Shown piece by piece: positions 25,496 to 34,026 of a DNA stretch of 35,994 nt. This DNA is from Saprospiraceae bacterium (GTDB lineage: Bacteria > Bacteroidota > Bacteroidia > Chitinophagales > Saprospiraceae), in NCBI GenBank assembly GCA_020847425.1, contig JADLCC010000001.1:1-35994 (forward strand). The letters are read 5' to 3'. How positions within the stretch are numbered: position 1 is the first letter of the stretch; every line of letters starts with the position of its first letter. The notes beneath the pieces are model-generated. The model saw only the letters and a list, made by a program, of their open reading frames with translations. It was not told the DNA's origin and made no database searches. The position numbers were made by a program, and so were the translations under genes.

Positions 25496-25510
25496 CCAAT
25501 TCTTATCCCC

Positions 25511-25852
25511 TCAAAACAACAGCGGCGCATTGCCCAATCCCACCTGCCAAACCAGGGCCACAACTGCAAGTACCGGATACAGCAGTTTGCGGACGATAAA
25601 TTTGACCAGGGCCCGGTCGGGCGTAAAACGCATCTTTTCCAGCAAATCGGTATAAAAGATACGGCCGTCCTCTTCCTGAAGACCGTGTTGCTCATTCATC
25701 AGGCAGCGACCGAATACGCCGAATTGTAGCATAACCAGTGCGTAAACGGGTAGCGATATTTTCCAGGAGAACAAAAAAGGAGCAACCCAGGCCAGCAGGG
25801 TAACGAATAAATGAAGCCAGAAAAGGAGCGAAGACTTTAACTTGAGTAGCAT
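25511..25852 (-). CDS. Small membrane protein of unknown function
   Basis: The 113-residue protein (ATG 25852) has hydrophobic segments at about residues 7-28, 32-50 and 92-108. Between them lies a polar loop with GRCLMNEQHGLQEEDGR and YTDLLEKMRF. The CLMNEQHG segment resembles a conserved motif in small Bacteroidota membrane proteins loosely like DUF2784, but I cannot assign a family. A GTG at 25873 in frame is an alternative start. It converges on the second giant gene across the heptamer hairpin. Confidence 0.65.
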   Translation of the reverse strand: MLLKLKSSLLFWLHLFVTLLAWVAPFLFSWKISLPVYALVMLQFGVFGRCLMNEQHGLQEEDGRIFYTDLLEKMRFTPDRALVKFIVRKLLYPVLAVVALVWQVGLGNAPLLF

Positions 25853-25979
25853 AAAATTGAACACTTTGTTCACAAAATGTATTCACAAAGTTCACATCAG
25901 GGCAAACCAAAGGTATGGAATCTGCATGCGATATGCGCCCACTGCGATGTTTCAAAATTTCAATTTTTTCGATTAATAA

Positions 25980-26024
25980 GTATTTAATTGAACCAAAAAA
26001 ATATTTTTTAATTCAATTAAATAC
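25980..26024. terminator. AT-rich hairpin after the secreted protein gene
   Basis: GTATTTAATTGAA (25980-25992) is perfectly complementary to 26012-26024, and the inner part (AAAAAAATATTTTTT) can also self-pair. It lies 9 nt past the minus-strand stop at 26033, as expected of a terminator for that gene. This is the only distinct signal in the gene-free stretch 25853-26032. Confidence 0.55.
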
Positions 26025-26032
26025 CATTTTAA

Positions 26033-26899
26033 TCAAAACTCCACCTCCATGTCCTTGATTACCCGGCCATCTTTTCCTTGTAACCGGACAATGTATTTCC
26101 CGGAAACAAGATTCCAGACTTCCAGGTGAAGGCCGCTTCGATGCTCGCCAGCAACCATCAATTCTTCTTTTGAGATATTAATAATGAACTTGCCATTGCT
26201 GTCCAGCAAGACCATCCGCACTTTTTCATCCTTTTCCAGGTAGTAACGAAGGTTGCCTTCCACCACCATTGCCTTACCCAGATCGGCTACCCGACCCGGA
26301 ACGTATTCCACCGTTTTATGCTTGATTTTGTAGCCGGGCACTTCTTTGCCCAACTGATCGGCTACGAATTTGGTCAACACCGGATCACCAATACTGCCCA
26401 GTGAATAACCGTTGGTAATGGCCCAAACGGCGGATTGCGCGGCGTGCTCGTTCATTTTTCCTTTTTCACCAATAAATTTCAACACATTACACAAAACCTG
26501 GGGCGCTATGGCAGATACGCTGAAAAGCGCGTCTTTGGCGGGTGAAATCTCCCCGGCTTGCGTACAAAAAGTGTGGAGCATTACTTCAACAGGCGATTTG
26601 CCCGTAACATTCACCCATTTTTCTTCCGCAACCACCAGGGTTTGTTGTGCGCTGTCGACCGGCGCCATGAGCTGGCCTATGGGAAACCGGACGCGCAAGG
26701 ATTGGCCACGCAGGTTTTTACAGGTAACTTTCAGGCACGCACCATGGTGGCCGCCGGTACCCTGAACCGTGACACTGATCAGTTTTTGGGACAACGCCTC
26801 TTGTACATCAAAGTTGCGTTGTTTGGTTTGTGGACTTTTTTGAGCGGGGAGGTTGGCAGCCAGGAGCAGAAATAGCAATAAAGCAGGAAGATGTCGCAT
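26033..26899 (-). CDS. Secreted protein of unknown function
   Basis: From the ATG at 26899 the protein has 288 residues with a signal peptide at 1-20 (MRHLPALLLFLLLAANLPAQ). The middle contains QGTGGHHGACLKVTCKNL, then VRFPIGQLM and two further cysteines (HTFCTQAG, QVLCNVLKF), then AVWAITNGYSLGSI. The C-terminal about 80 residues are beta-rich (KVRMVLLDSNGKFI, SGKYIVRLQGKDGR) and resemble a FlgD/T9SS-tail-like sandwich without being a clear sorting domain. I do not recognise the family. The frame opens upstream at a TTG, but the ATG gives the signal peptide. The TetR gene ends 98 bp upstream on the same strand. Confidence 0.7.
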   Translation of the reverse strand: MRHLPALLLFLLLAANLPAQKSPQTKQRNFDVQEALSQKLISVTVQGTGGHHGACLKVTCKNLRGQSLRVRFPIGQLMAPVDSAQQTLVVAEEKWVNVTGKSPVEVMLHTFCTQAGEISPAKDALFSVSAIAPQVLCNVLKFIGEKGKMNEHAAQSAVWAITNGYSLGSIGDPVLTKFVADQLGKEVPGYKIKHKTVEYVPGRVADLGKAMVVEGNLRYYLEKDEKVRMVLLDSNGKFIINISKEELMVAGEHRSGLHLEVWNLVSGKYIVRLQGKDGRVIKDMEVEF

Positions 26900-26997
26900 A
26901 TCGGAACGTTTGTTCTTCAAACGACAACTTGTTCATTTTCATGTGCAAAGGTTCGATTTTAGGGTCAAACAAAAAACACGCTCTAACGTGTGGTACA

Positions 26998-27675
26998 TCA
27001 AGGTTTCCGGATAGCGGAAAATACCAGGTGATCAAGAAAGTTGATGATATTATCTGTTTCCGGCGCATCTGAAAAATCCGTCAGACGGGGTAAATGCACC
27101 ATAAAAAAGTATTGAAAATGAGCCATTTCCACCAACGTACTGGCCAGCGAACGCGGATATTGATAGGCCGGGTTGTACTCCTGGAATAACGATGCGATCC
27201 GGCCACACAGGTCCTTGTACGGTTTGAATAAGTGATGTGAATTAATTTCTCCAACCTCCTTGTTCAGGTAAACTTTGCTGCTTTCCGCGATAACGATCTC
27301 GTACAACGCTTTTTTATCGAGGCCCGAATTGTCCATACCATCAGGCAATTCGCGCACCAGCAACTCGATCACCTTGCGTATTTTTTGTTCGGAATCCTCC
27401 ATATTCTGCAAAGAAAACACGACGAGGTATTCCAGAAAATTCCAGTACCAGTTCAGTATGTACAACAACAGCCTGTGTTTGTTTTCAAAATACCGGTAAA
27501 TACTGGCCTCGGTAGTACCTATTTCTTCTGCCAGTTTTTTAAAGGTAAAATGCTCGAAACCAAGTCGATACATGAGCGACAAGCCCTGCCGTACGATATT
27601 TCTGCCCAATTGCGTGTCTTCCGGGTCACGCAAAACCAACCCGTTACCCGGCTGAATACGAATCATAAATTGCAT
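26998..27675 (-). CDS. TetR/AcrR-family transcriptional regulator
   Basis: The 225-residue protein has an N-terminal TetR helix-turn-helix at about residues 22-70 (GLSLMYRLGFEHFTFKKLAE, then IGTTEASIYRYFENKHRLL). The rest is a helical ligand-binding and dimerisation domain with a hydrophobic C-terminus. Such proteins repress nearby genes until a small ligand binds; the ligand and targets are unknown. The ATG at 27675 is used. A near-consensus TTACTTTG box lies about 22 nt upstream. Candidate targets are the downstream secreted protein and the divergent small gene at 27927. Confidence 0.88.
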   Translation of the reverse strand: MQFMIRIQPGNGLVLRDPEDTQLGRNIVRQGLSLMYRLGFEHFTFKKLAEEIGTTEASIYRYFENKHRLLLYILNWYWNFLEYLVVFSLQNMEDSEQKIRKVIELLVRELPDGMDNSGLDKKALYEIVIAESSKVYLNKEVGEINSHHLFKPYKDLCGRIASLFQEYNPAYQYPRSLASTLVEMAHFQYFFMVHLPRLTDFSDAPETDNIINFLDHLVFSAIRKP

Positions 27676-27926
27676 GGATCAGTTTTTTTCGCTCAAAGTA
27701 AATACTTATTCGGGGAAAGAATCAAAAACGCGGCGCCCGGAAATATTGTTTTTACATATTAATTTTCTACCTATGCAGTAATTTTTTTTACCATGTAAGC
27801 GTTTACTCCCTTTCTGTCGTTTACAAAATGTTGAGATTCCCGTAGGGGTTTTGCTCAAAATTAATCCCTCCTCATTACCCATTTGACCCATACAATATTT
27901 ATTTTCTAATCAACCTCCATTGTTAT

Positions 27927-28241
27927 ATGACTAATCATCCCTCCCTTTCGGAAACCCTTTTTAGCCTGGCCACCAAAGGCTACCACATCGCAGACCTGGA
28001 ACACATGCCAATGCCTGAAGAAGCCATCCAATCGCATGACTGGCGGCTCGATGCATTGCACCATGTGAAGACTGGAAAAGACCGGGGCCCTCTTGCAGTT
28101 GTTATTGCTGTCTCCAGCGCACACAAACACCTCAAATTGGCTTTTGTGCGCGAATTGTTATCCAAACAGGACTTCTCACCACTAACATTACTTAAACGGT
28201 TGTTCCCGCAAAACCGCAAATCGGGCATTCATACGAGTTGA
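27927..28241 (+). CDS. Small conserved-type protein of unknown function
   Basis: This 104-residue soluble protein starts MTNHPSLSETLFSLATKGYH and contains DLEHMPMPEEAIQSHDWRLDALHHVK followed by AVVIAVSSAHKHLKLAFV. No known domain was recognised. Histidines are frequent, but no metal motif is clear. The ATG at 27927 follows a 250-bp spacer shared with the TetR gene, which holds no other gene that I accept. The coding potential looks real from amino-acid composition and the clean terminator downstream, but the call is moderate. Confidence 0.6.
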   Translation: MTNHPSLSETLFSLATKGYHIADLEHMPMPEEAIQSHDWRLDALHHVKTGKDRGPLAVVIAVSSAHKHLKLAFVRELLSKQDFSPLTLLKRLFPQNRKSGIHTS

Positions 28242-28247
28242 GGGATG

Positions 28248-28372
28248 GTTTATGGGTAATGGTTTATAGTTTATGGTTTATGGGTTTATAGTTTATTTGG
28301 CAGCTCAGTTGGGGAAATCTCTTCCAGGAGCAGCGAAATAAACTATAAACCCATAAACCATAAACTATAAAC
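28248..28372. terminator. Heptamer hairpin (GTTTATR type) after the small gene
   Basis: Units of the form RGTTTAT run from 28248 with one inserted G. The 37 nt at 28262-28298 pair perfectly with 28336-28372 around a 37-nt loop. Further heptamers continue to 28388. The element starts 7 nt after the stop codon of the small gene. The genes on either side point the same way, so here it would separate two plus-strand transcripts. Confidence 0.65.
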
Positions 28373-28415
28373 CCATAAACTATAAACCTTTTCCAACCCT
28401 TTCGGCAGCAATAAC

Positions 28416-28423
28416 TACTTTTG
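28416..28423 (+). promoter_or_regulatory. Possible -7 box of the DUF983 gene
   Basis: TACTTTTG matches TAnnTTTG and ends 19 nt before the ATG at 28443. No clear TTTG lies at -33. The preceding hairpin isolates this gene from upstream transcription, so a promoter is expected in this gap. Confidence 0.4.
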
Positions 28424-28442
28424 CGGCTCACTCCACCGTATT

Positions 28443-28850
28443 ATGCCTTATATACTTCAGAAGGGTTCCAAAACCCACAGTATTTTTCACCTGAAATGCC
28501 CGCGTTGTCAGGAGGGTGAAATGTTTGAAACCGGCAGTTGGTCGTTTGTCAAACCGTTTGAAATGCTGGAACGCTGCCCGAAATGCGACCTCAATTTTTA
28601 TCCTGAACCGGGATATTATTACGGAGCCATGTTTATTTCATACATCTGGACCGGCTGGTTTTGCCTGCTGTTTGTCGCCATATTCACCTGGGGCCTGGGC
28701 TGGAGTATCAATGCTGCATTCGGCGTGTTGATTCTCTTTATGATGGCCAATTTTGTTTACATATTTCGCATTTCCCGCCTGATGTGGCTGAATGTGAATG
28801 TGAAATATGATCCGAATGCGGTGGAGAAGTTTGGGAAAAGTGAATCGTGA
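28443..28850 (+). CDS. DUF983 family membrane protein
   Basis: The 135-residue protein has two CxxC pairs, C19/C22 (KCPRCQEG) and C45/C48 (RCPKCDL), which probably form a zinc ribbon. The FYPEPGYYYGAMFISY segment follows, then two membrane helices at about 62-82 and 86-106. This is the DUF983 layout: CPRCxxG at the N-terminus, CxxC, then two hydrophobic segments. The function is unknown. The stop codon TGA falls inside the second unit of the heptamer hairpin that follows, so the last residues (GKSES) are encoded within the element. Confidence 0.88.
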   Translation: MPYILQKGSKTHSIFHLKCPRCQEGEMFETGSWSFVKPFEMLERCPKCDLNFYPEPGYYYGAMFISYIWTGWFCLLFVAIFTWGLGWSINAAFGVLILFMMANFVYIFRISRLMWLNVNVKYDPNAVEKFGKSES

Positions 28851-28984
28851 GACGTGAATCGTGAGTCGTGAATCGTGAGACGTGAATCGTGAGTCGTGAG
28901 TCGTGAGTCGTGAATGGCATTTAGTTAAAAAAGACATTCTTCTAACAGAATGCTATTCACGACTCACGATTCACGACTCACGAT
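28840..28984. terminator. Heptamer hairpin (CGTGAAT type, second locus) between convergent genes
   Basis: Eleven consecutive in-phase units of the form GTGARWS cover 28840-28916. The right arm at 28950-28984 is complementary to the 3' half with two mismatches. The same word is used at 7619-7729. The element contains the stop of the DUF983 gene and ends 7 nt before the stop of the convergent T9SS gene (28992). Confidence 0.7.
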
Positions 28985-28991
28985 CACGCCC

Positions 28992-31900
28992 TCACCTAAC
29001 TACCACCAGCGGCTGCACCAGCACATCCTGCCCAGTAAGCATACGAACCTGGTAGGCGCCTGCGGGTAAGTCCTTGATTTCCAATGCGATATTCTGTTCC
29101 AATACCTGCTCGAAAGATTGTGTGCGCAGGATTTTGCCCGTTGCATCGGCAATACTCAGGTACAGTGGACGGGAAGTCGGGAATGCCACGGCCAGGGTGG
29201 CCTTTTCCTTGGCAGGGTTGGGGAAAACTTCTGCAAAAACACTTTCTTGCGGATCTCCGGTGCCGACGATTTCTGACAAGGTGAATGGAACACTTGTCAT
29301 ACAGCCATTTCCATCGGTCACCTGCAATACGTAATCGCCAGCAGGGGCGGCAGTAAGGTCTTCAGCGTTGACAAAAACCGTCCCGTTGCGCAACCAGACA
29401 TACGTGTATACACCGTTGCCACCGCTCACATCCACATAAATAGCGCCGTTGCTCTGGCCCTGAGCGGGCTGTTCGATGCTCGTCGGCACAACGGCTACCG
29501 GCGTCGGGGCTACCAATTGCTGCGAAATAACCGTCTCACAATCAACGGCATCTGTCACTGTAACCGTATACGTTCCGCCTGCGAGGTTTTGAATGGAACT
29601 GGTGGTGGCATCATTGGACCATGCATAAGTATAAGGTTCCACACCCCCTACAACATTTGCCGTGAGCGCACCGTCGGAATTGGCGGCGCATGTGGGCAAT
29701 TGTGCAGTCAGCGCAGCAACGAGGTTGCAACTGCCGACCAGGCATTCATCTACGATACCGACGACCGATTGTTCGCAGCCCATGGCATCCGTTACGACCA
29801 CCAGGTAAATATCACCGCTGGCCAAAGTTTGCCCGTCGGGCGTACCCTGAAACTGGTAGGGCGCTACGCCGCTGTTGGCATGTACCACGAGTTTGGCCAA
29901 ACCGGCGCCCAGGCAGTTTTCCTCTATTTCCAATGCCAGTGGCTGGAAGTCGGGCGGAGTCAGCCCGTTCAATATTTTTATACAAATGTCGCCGCTGTTC
30001 AAACCGGCAGCGCCATTCCAGGACGCGATTTGAACATAATAGGTTTGGCCTGCACTCAGGTTGCCGACCTGAATAAAACCGTCGCAACGCAGCGGGTTTT
30101 TAGCGCAAAACACCTCATTAAGGTTGTTACAGGCGCCTTGCCAGATGCTGAGTACATGTTCAAAAGTGGCGCCGCTGTTGATGCGCACGGAGCCGGAAGT
30201 CGGCGCAACAAATTTAAACCAGACGTCGCGGTCGGCCGAAACAACGCAGGACGGCTGTTTTCCCGAAAAGGCAGCATGAAGGTTATTCCCCGAAATGCAT
30301 TGACCGCCGATGGGTACAGAAACGGCAGACAGGCAATTGTCGTTTACCGGGGCGTCTGCTTGTTTGGTTTGTAACTGAGGGCAAATATTGCCTTCCACCG
30401 TAGCGAATGTCCCGGCAATTTGAACGAAGTATGTTTGACCGACATTCAGTGCAGGCATTTCCAACGCGCCGCCTTTGTGGTTGCCGGCCACTTCCTGCAG
30501 TGCAGCGCAAGTGCCCTGGTACAACGTAATGATGTCTGAAAAATCGGCATTGCTCCGGATTTCCAGCAGTTCACTTGCAGGCAATGCCGGCGCGGTGAAA
30601 CTGTACCATACATCTGCGCGTGCCAGGGTATTTAAGGATGGCAGGGGCTGCGCAGTGACAGCGTTCAAATTACTGATCGTCAGGCAGTTAGAATTTTGAG
30701 TTATGGCAGCAGCCGTCGTGCAGTTATCATTTGCCGGAGGAACAGGCGCAGCGGGCGCCTGATCGACATTGATACACAATGCGCCGCGGGGCACCCCGAA
30801 TCCGCCTTCCTGGCCGCTCACACGAATCAGGTAACTGACACCTGCCTGGGCAGTGAAATAGGTTGTTTCACCAATAAATCCGTGTTCATCGCGGTTGTTA
30901 CACAGCAAAGGCGCGGGCGCGGAACAGTTGCCCGTAAATATGGATACGACATCGTTAAAATCGGCGCGGGTGGTCACCCGAGCAAGCCCGTTGAAGGTTG
31001 CCTGCCATTTATACCACAAACCGGCTATACTTTTTTCCGTACAGGAGGCGGGCGGGCCGTCAAAAAGCGCCGTGCGGTTGTTGGCGGCAATACAATTGGC
31101 GCCGGTAAATATTTCCGTTGCATTGGAACAGAGGTCGTTGGCTGCCCCGGTTCCCGTAATTTTTACGTTATCAATACCGGCCCACCAGCCCCAGTCATTG
31201 CCATCCACATATTCAAAAACCACCCGCATCTGCTGGTTTCGATAAGCGGAAAGATCGAGCACAGCATGTACATACTGGGGGAAATAGGGTCCGCCGACAT
31301 CCCCATCCGATTCTCTTACGACAAATTCGTCGCCATTGCCATGTTGCACAATAACGGCTATCCGTTCTTTTACATACCGCAAAATCACGTCAAAATTGAG
31401 TTCATAATTGGCAAAATCCGATCCATCGAACCAGGGCGTAGCCAGCCGTACTGTGGAATATGGCGCATCCTGACCGACCAGGTCGTCGTCAAAAAAGGCA
31501 AAACAACTGCCATCCATGGAAGTGCCGCTGCTGTAGGCCTTGGAGGCAGTGTCGATGAGTCCGAAACTCCAGTCCGCATCGCCGGCAACAATTTCCGTTT
31601 CCCAGTCGACCGGTTTCTGACAAGCATTAAATGTTTCGGCTACCACATTGGTGCCGTTTCCAAAACCCCGAACGAGAATATTGTCGACTGCGGCCCACCA
31701 GGCAAATCCGCCCGCGTCGTCGTAGCGCAGGATAATTTGAGCCTGTGGTGAGTGGGTAATCAATGAAAGGTCGTATTTCAGGGTAAAATGGTCGGACAGC
31801 AGCGCGCCATTCCGCCTGTTTTTATCAAAATGTGCAAGACGCGTTTCTGTTACGCCGTCGGTGACCAAAACATCGAAATACTCCTCTGACTCATTCCAGT

Positions 31901-32234
31901 CGCGGTAATGCACATCCATGGTCAATTCGACAGTGCTGTGCTGGGAGGCATCGAAAGCCGGCGATTTAAAATCGATCACATAAGAAGGCGTATTGTCACC
32001 TGTCGCGTCGTCATCAATGATCAGGCAACAGGTACTGTCGATGCTTTGACCCAAAGCATCGTTGTTAGTGGAATAACCGACCAGCCAGACCGAGTTTTGA
32101 TTGCCGATGCTGCTCACCTGCCAGCCTGCGGGCAATGCACAGCCGTTAAAATCTTCGGACAAAAGCGTCACCTGGGATGTAAGCCGGGAAATGCAGCAGA
32201 AAAAAAGTAGAAAAACAACAATCCGAAAGCGCAT
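28992..32234 (-). CDS. Large multidomain secreted protein with T9SS type A domain
   Basis: From the ATG at 32234 the protein has 1080 residues with a signal peptide at 1-21 (MRFRIVVFLLFF...LTSQ). Two jelly-roll (choice-of-anchor J/MAM-like) domains at about 22-195 and 200-365 share the WWAxVDNILV/WWAGIDNVKI signature. Three repeats of about 130 residues at about 368-770 each begin xNDxCxxA and contain VWYxFxAP, then GQTYxVQI, like pre-peptidase C-terminal domains. Two SprB-like repeats follow (DGALTANVVGGVEPYTYAW, then NGAIYVDVSGGNGVYTYVW). The end is a T9SS type A domain (AEVFPNPAKEKATL, GAYQVRM). No catalytic motif was found. The start could be 32258. A binding or adhesion role is inference. 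Confidence 0.9.
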   Translation of the reverse strand: MRFRIVVFLLFFCCISRLTSQVTLLSEDFNGCALPAGWQVSSIGNQNSVWLVGYSTNNDALGQSIDSTCCLIIDDDATGDNTPSYVIDFKSPAFDASQHSTVELTMDVHYRDWNESEEYFDVLVTDGVTETRLAHFDKNRRNGALLSDHFTLKYDLSLITHSPQAQIILRYDDAGGFAWWAAVDNILVRGFGNGTNVVAETFNACQKPVDWETEIVAGDADWSFGLIDTASKAYSSGTSMDGSCFAFFDDDLVGQDAPYSTVRLATPWFDGSDFANYELNFDVILRYVKERIAVIVQHGNGDEFVVRESDGDVGGPYFPQYVHAVLDLSAYRNQQMRVVFEYVDGNDWGWWAGIDNVKITGTGAANDLCSNATEIFTGANCIAANNRTALFDGPPASCTEKSIAGLWYKWQATFNGLARVTTRADFNDVVSIFTGNCSAPAPLLCNNRDEHGFIGETTYFTAQAGVSYLIRVSGQEGGFGVPRGALCINVDQAPAAPVPPANDNCTTAAAITQNSNCLTISNLNAVTAQPLPSLNTLARADVWYSFTAPALPASELLEIRSNADFSDIITLYQGTCAALQEVAGNHKGGALEMPALNVGQTYFVQIAGTFATVEGNICPQLQTKQADAPVNDNCLSAVSVPIGGQCISGNNLHAAFSGKQPSCVVSADRDVWFKFVAPTSGSVRINSGATFEHVLSIWQGACNNLNEVFCAKNPLRCDGFIQVGNLSAGQTYYVQIASWNGAAGLNSGDICIKILNGLTPPDFQPLALEIEENCLGAGLAKLVVHANSGVAPYQFQGTPDGQTLASGDIYLVVVTDAMGCEQSVVGIVDECLVGSCNLVAALTAQLPTCAANSDGALTANVVGGVEPYTYAWSNDATTSSIQNLAGGTYTVTVTDAVDCETVISQQLVAPTPVAVVPTSIEQPAQGQSNGAIYVDVSGGNGVYTYVWLRNGTVFVNAEDLTAAPAGDYVLQVTDGNGCMTSVPFTLSEIVGTGDPQESVFAEVFPNPAKEKATLAVAFPTSRPLYLSIADATGKILRTQSFEQVLEQNIALEIKDLPAGAYQVRMLTGQDVLVQPLVVVR

Positions 32235-32463
32235 GATCTGTAATTTTGAAAGATCCATTTTGGGACTGAAAGGTAGGCATTCCACTTAATTTTTATACTT
32301 CAGAATTTGATAAATTTGAGGTCCAAAAAAAATCAGCAATAAATTCAGATTTAACACGCAGAATCGCAAAAACTTCTTTAATCTTGCTTCTTATTGAACC
32401 CGCCCCAAACCATCAAACCCTTCCAAATCGTCCACTTAACTTTTTCTTCATTTTTTCCGCCAT

Positions 32464-33963
32464 ATGCCCGTTCACGCCGATCTTACTGAAACAAGCCAGC
32501 AACAGGTCGCTTTCGCTCCTCCGCCTCCGGACACCCTGCAACCTTACACGCCCACATCCGACAAGCCCTGGAATGCCCAGCGCGTGATGCACCTGTACCG
32601 GCGACTGGGTTTTGGCGCTACGCTGGAGCAAATTCAACAGGGTTTACAAATGTCGCCTTCGGCATTGGTCGACCAGTTGCTCGATGCGGCTTTCGATCTG
32701 GATATTCCCGCCCCACCCTACTGGGCAGGTTATACCAATGCCGATTACGACGGCAACCAGGACCTGGTAGAGGAACACCGCCGGGAATTGCGCCACCGCT
32801 GGCTCAACGATATGCTGAGCGAAAGTATCCGGGCAAAAATGGCCCTGTTCTGGCACAACCACTTTGTTACAGAACTAAATGTGTATCAATGTAATTCCTA
32901 TATGTGGAGTTACTATTCCATGCTCCATGAATACGCATTTGGAAATTTCCGGGTTTTTACCCGAGAAATGGGTAAAAACCCGGCCATGCTCGATTACCTG
33001 AACGGCAACAGTAATATTGTTGGCAACCCCAACGAGAACTACGCCCGCGAATTGATGGAGTTGTTTACGATGGGTGAAAGCAACGGTTATTCCCAGGCCG
33101 ATATCGTGGAAATGGCCCGTGCACTCACAGGCTGGCAGGCGATGGCATACCTCTGTACGCCGGCTTTTTACAACGCCGATTTGCACGACAATCAGTCCAA
33201 AACGATTTTCGGGCAAACCAGCAATTTCAGTTTCACCACCGCGCACAACCTGATATTCACGGCGCGCGCCCAGCAGGTTTCGGAGTTTATCACGACCAAA
33301 CTGTATAAAAATTACGTCTACCAGCAGCCCGATGCGACGATTATTGCGGGCCTGGCGGACACCTTTAAAATGGAAGGCTGGGAGCTAATGCCTGTGCTGA
33401 AACAACTTTTCAAAAGCGAACATTTTTTTGAGGAAAAATTCATCAATGCACGCCTCAAAAACCCGCTGGAATCCATGATTCCGCTGCTCAAAAGTGCCGG
33501 CGCTACACCTGATCAGATTTTGCCCGACTGGTGGGATGCCATCGGCTACTGGTCGTATCAACTGGGACAGGAAATTCTGAACCCGCCGAATGTGGCGGGC
33601 TGGAAAGGACACCATACCTGGATCAATGAAAGTACGCTGACGGCGCGCTGGAATTTCAATTCCATCACGGCGTATTTGCTGACGCAGGACGACCAGTTGC
33701 GCGAAAACCTGCGCAATATTGCCATCGCACTGACCAACGAAAGCAATGACCCGGCGGTAATTGTGCCGACACTTATCGCGTTTTTTACCGGCCAGACACT
33801 CGAACCGATTTATCAACTGGGCGCCATTATCAATTTCAAGGCGGGTATTCCCGAAAACTATTTCCTGGATGGTTCCTGGAATTTGTACTGGGATGAATCG
33901 CCCGACCAGATTGTCAACTTGTTGTATTACCTGGTAAAAATGCCCGAGTTTCAGTTGACCTAG
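32464..33963 (+). CDS. DUF1800 domain-containing protein
   Basis: The 499-residue protein shows the DUF1800 pattern in order: RVMHLYRRLGFGAT near residue 40, KMALFWHNHFVT near 123, PAMLDYLNGNSN and NENYARELMELFTMG near 175-205, VEMARALTGW near 216, a FINARLKNPLESM block near 325, and EILNPPNVAGWKGHHTW near 370. No signal peptide is evident at the chosen ATG. DUF1800 proteins are almost always encoded beside DUF1501 proteins, as here with a 63-nt gap. Their biochemical role is not established; the pair is thought to act together in the envelope. The ATG at 32464 is preceded by a 230-bp divergent spacer. Confidence 0.93.
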   Translation: MPVHADLTETSQQQVAFAPPPPDTLQPYTPTSDKPWNAQRVMHLYRRLGFGATLEQIQQGLQMSPSALVDQLLDAAFDLDIPAPPYWAGYTNADYDGNQDLVEEHRRELRHRWLNDMLSESIRAKMALFWHNHFVTELNVYQCNSYMWSYYSMLHEYAFGNFRVFTREMGKNPAMLDYLNGNSNIVGNPNENYARELMELFTMGESNGYSQADIVEMARALTGWQAMAYLCTPAFYNADLHDNQSKTIFGQTSNFSFTTAHNLIFTARAQQVSEFITTKLYKNYVYQQPDATIIAGLADTFKMEGWELMPVLKQLFKSEHFFEEKFINARLKNPLESMIPLLKSAGATPDQILPDWWDAIGYWSYQLGQEILNPPNVAGWKGHHTWINESTLTARWNFNSITAYLLTQDDQLRENLRNIAIALTNESNDPAVIVPTLIAFFTGQTLEPIYQLGAIINFKAGIPENYFLDGSWNLYWDESPDQIVNLLYYLVKMPEFQLT

Positions 33964-34026
33964 CCCCCCTCAACAACCTCCACACTCAACCATCTCAACG
34001 TTTACAACTACACTCGCCTAATCCTC

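Noticed and set aside
27706-27891. 61-codon minus-strand frame in the TetR spacer
   Set aside because: Composition is basic and random-looking, and there is no ribosome site or domain.
28840-28984. Short direct repeats as a CRISPR array
   Set aside because: The units are 7 nt without unique spacers and form an inverted structure.
29517-31751. Two long plus-strand open frames (285 and 351 codons)
   Set aside because: Both lie opposite the T9SS type A gene, are rich in unusual residues such as Cys, Arg and His, and show no domain.
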